Of a DNA stretch of 58,820 bases, positions 57,716 through 58,820 are shown one piece after another. Both the position numbers and the translations under genes were made by a program. Source of the DNA: CAZBDU01 sp964490725 (GTDB lineage: Bacteria; Spirochaetota; Spirochaetia; SZUA-6; DRHE01); the NCBI GenBank assembly GCA_964490725.1, contig CAZBDU010000025.1, positions 1 through 58,820 of the forward strand, written 5' to 3'. The notes below the pieces were generated by a model, which saw nothing but the letters and a program-made list of their open reading frames with translations, was not told where the DNA came from and ran no database searches. Numbering within the stretch: position 1 is the stretch's first letter; every line of letters starts with the position of its first letter.

Positions 57716-58723
57716 TCAGCTGACCGTCCGCTTGCCCGCCTTGCGGTCGCGGTACTGCTGCTCGATCCACCGGTAGGTTTTCTCCATCCCGACCTTCAAG
57801 GGGATGCCCGGCTCCCAGCGCAGCACCTTCTGGATGAAGCTGTTGTCGCTGTTGCGACCGGCCACCCCCCGCGGGGCGTCCAGCTTGTAGCGGCGCTCCA
57901 GCTTCACCCCGGCGATCTGCTCCACCATGGACACCAGGTCGTCCACCGAGATCAGCTCGCTGGAGCCCAGGTTGATCGGCGTGGCCACCAGCTCCTCGCA
58001 GTGCGTGATGGCGTCGATCCCCTGCGTGCAGTCGTCGATATACATGAAGCTCCGCGTCTGGGTGCCGTCCCCCCAGATCTCGATCTCGTGGATGCCGGTG
58101 TCCACGGCCTGGATCACCTTGCGGCAGATCGCCGCCGGAGCCTTCTCGCGCCCACCGTCCCAGGTGCCGTTGGGCCCGTAGACGTTGTGAAAGCGCGGGA
58201 TGAAGGTCTTCATGCCCCGCTCGGTCCAGTACTCCTGGCAGAACATCTCGGACATCAGCTTTTCCCAGCCGTAGCCTCGCTCGGCCATGGCGGGGTAGGC
58301 GTCGGACTCCTTGAGAGCGCGCACCTTGGGATCCTTCTGAAGCTCTGTGTTGTACACGCAAGCCGAGGAGGAGAAAAGGTAGCGCTCCACGCCGGCCCGG
58401 TAGGCGCTCTCGATCAGGTTGGTGTTGATCAGGATGCTGCGCAGGCACTCCACCCGGAAGCGCTCGATGAATCCCATGCCGCCCATGTCGGCGGCCAGGT
58501 CGTAAACCTCGGCAGCCCCCTCCACGGCGCGCCGGCAGTTTTTCTCCACGCTCAGGTCCAGGCAGAGGCTCTCCGCCTGCGGCGTCCGCTGGTACCAGAG
58601 GGGCAGCGGTTTCTTGTCCACGGCACGGATGCGAGTGAACCCCTTGTCCATGAAGTAGCGCACCAGAGAGCCGCCGATGAACCCGCCGGCCCCCGCCACC
58701 AGAATCAGATCGTTCTTGTTCAT
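57716..58723 (-). CDS. NAD-dependent epimerase, GDP-mannose 3,5-epimerase-like
   Basis: 335 residues from the ATG at 58723, which has GGAG 6 bases upstream; a GTG four codons earlier is in frame. Extended SDR: cofactor motif GAGGFIGG near 12, then ADMGGMGFI near 80, the near-diagnostic motif of GDP-mannose 3,5-epimerase. SSACVYN and YGWEKL near 120-155 carry the catalytic residues, and FHNVYGPNGTWDGGREKAPA near 180 and GRNSDN near 295 also match. By family it turns GDP-mannose into GDP-L-galactose, a precursor for surface polysaccharide. Close relatives act on other nucleotide sugars, so the exact substrate is open. Confidence 0.88.
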   Translation of the reverse strand: MNKNDLILVAGAGGFIGGSLVRYFMDKGFTRIRAVDKKPLPLWYQRTPQAESLCLDLSVEKNCRRAVEGAAEVYDLAADMGGMGFIERFRVECLRSILINTNLIESAYRAGVERYLFSSSACVYNTELQKDPKVRALKESDAYPAMAERGYGWEKLMSEMFCQEYWTERGMKTFIPRFHNVYGPNGTWDGGREKAPAAICRKVIQAVDTGIHEIEIWGDGTQTRSFMYIDDCTQGIDAITHCEELVATPINLGSSELISVDDLVSMVEQIAGVKLERRYKLDAPRGVAGRNSDNSFIQKVLRWEPGIPLKVGMEKTYRWIEQQYRDRKAGKRTVS

Positions 58724-58820
58724 TCCGTTCTCCACGACGATGATGTGTGTTGCTCCGGGTATGCGTTGATGGTACCTATCCCGGGGCCCGGAAACAAGGG
58801 GCAGAGCGGCTGCCCGCGCC
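58724..58820. other. right edge, upstream region of the epimerase
   Basis: No gene seen. The AT-richer part around 58735-58785 is the likely promoter region of the epimerase gene; a clear -35/-10 pair could not be fixed. Confidence 0.3.

Overview
The window is GC-rich bacterial DNA (by eye about two thirds G+C) from what looks like an anaerobe. The two secreted solute-binding proteins begin their mature part with AAGQKEAA and AEGKQEAA, a leader style I associate with Spirochaetota, and the chemotaxis-receptor relic also looks spirochaetal. I infer a high-GC spirochaete-like lineage with moderate confidence. There is no rRNA or tRNA, no CRISPR array and no intact mobile element.

Layout. (1) 179-5662: a DUF362 ferredoxin protein, then a DapA-family lyase and a TAXI-type TRAP importer behind a strong promoter with a perfect 16-bp LacI-type palindrome. 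(2) 5718-11217: a frameshifted RidA, a RecQ-like helicase, a decayed LEPR-XLL giant surface protein, an exported coiled-coil protein and scrambled gene debris. (3) 11323-17957: a coupled NuoE-like, NuoF-like, NfnB/NuoG-like fusion and Memo operon, read as an electron-bifurcating transhydrogenase of the Sporomusa (Stn) kind. (4) 18251-25628: an ABC importer without its ATPase, an SDR, and on the other strand a LarA-like protein, a DapA-family lyase and an IclR regulator, probably sugar-acid use. (5) 25994-33141: glutamate dehydrogenase, then a coupled operon of two PPDK-N-like ATP-grasp proteins (the second ending in a nucleotidyltransferase) and a metallophosphoesterase. (6) 33248-37697: a chemotaxis-receptor relic, L28, a methyltransferase-like membrane protein, cupin, zinc alcohol dehydrogenase, a truncated ferritin-like start and an internally deleted FAD enzyme. 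(7) 37843-48191: a class III aminotransferase with acylating aldehyde dehydrogenase, divergent from a beta-ureidopropionase-like amidohydrolase and an NCS2 permease, followed by a four-gene biotin-dependent Na+-pumping decarboxylase. (8) 48206-58723: oligoendopeptidase F, a Cre-like two-component system with CreD, a NOL/NYC1-like SDR, an unusual radical SAM protein and a GDP-mannose 3,5-epimerase-like enzyme.

How it may work together. The motif TTTCAA-N7-TTGAA lies just upstream of glutamate dehydrogenase, of the aminotransferase/aldehyde dehydrogenase operon and of the decarboxylase operon. With the permease and amidohydrolase this suggests a regulon that takes pyrimidine-derived beta-alanine to malonate semialdehyde, malonyl-CoA and acetyl-CoA, saving the decarboxylation energy as a sodium gradient while glutamate dehydrogenase recycles the amino acceptor. 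This is inference; the conserved motif and the gene identities are what is seen. The other candidate for an undescribed system is the ATP-grasp pair with nucleotidyltransferase and phosphoesterase. A notable background feature is the number of broken genes (RidA, LEPR-XLL, chemotaxis receptor, ferritin-like, FAD enzyme) sitting among intact operons.
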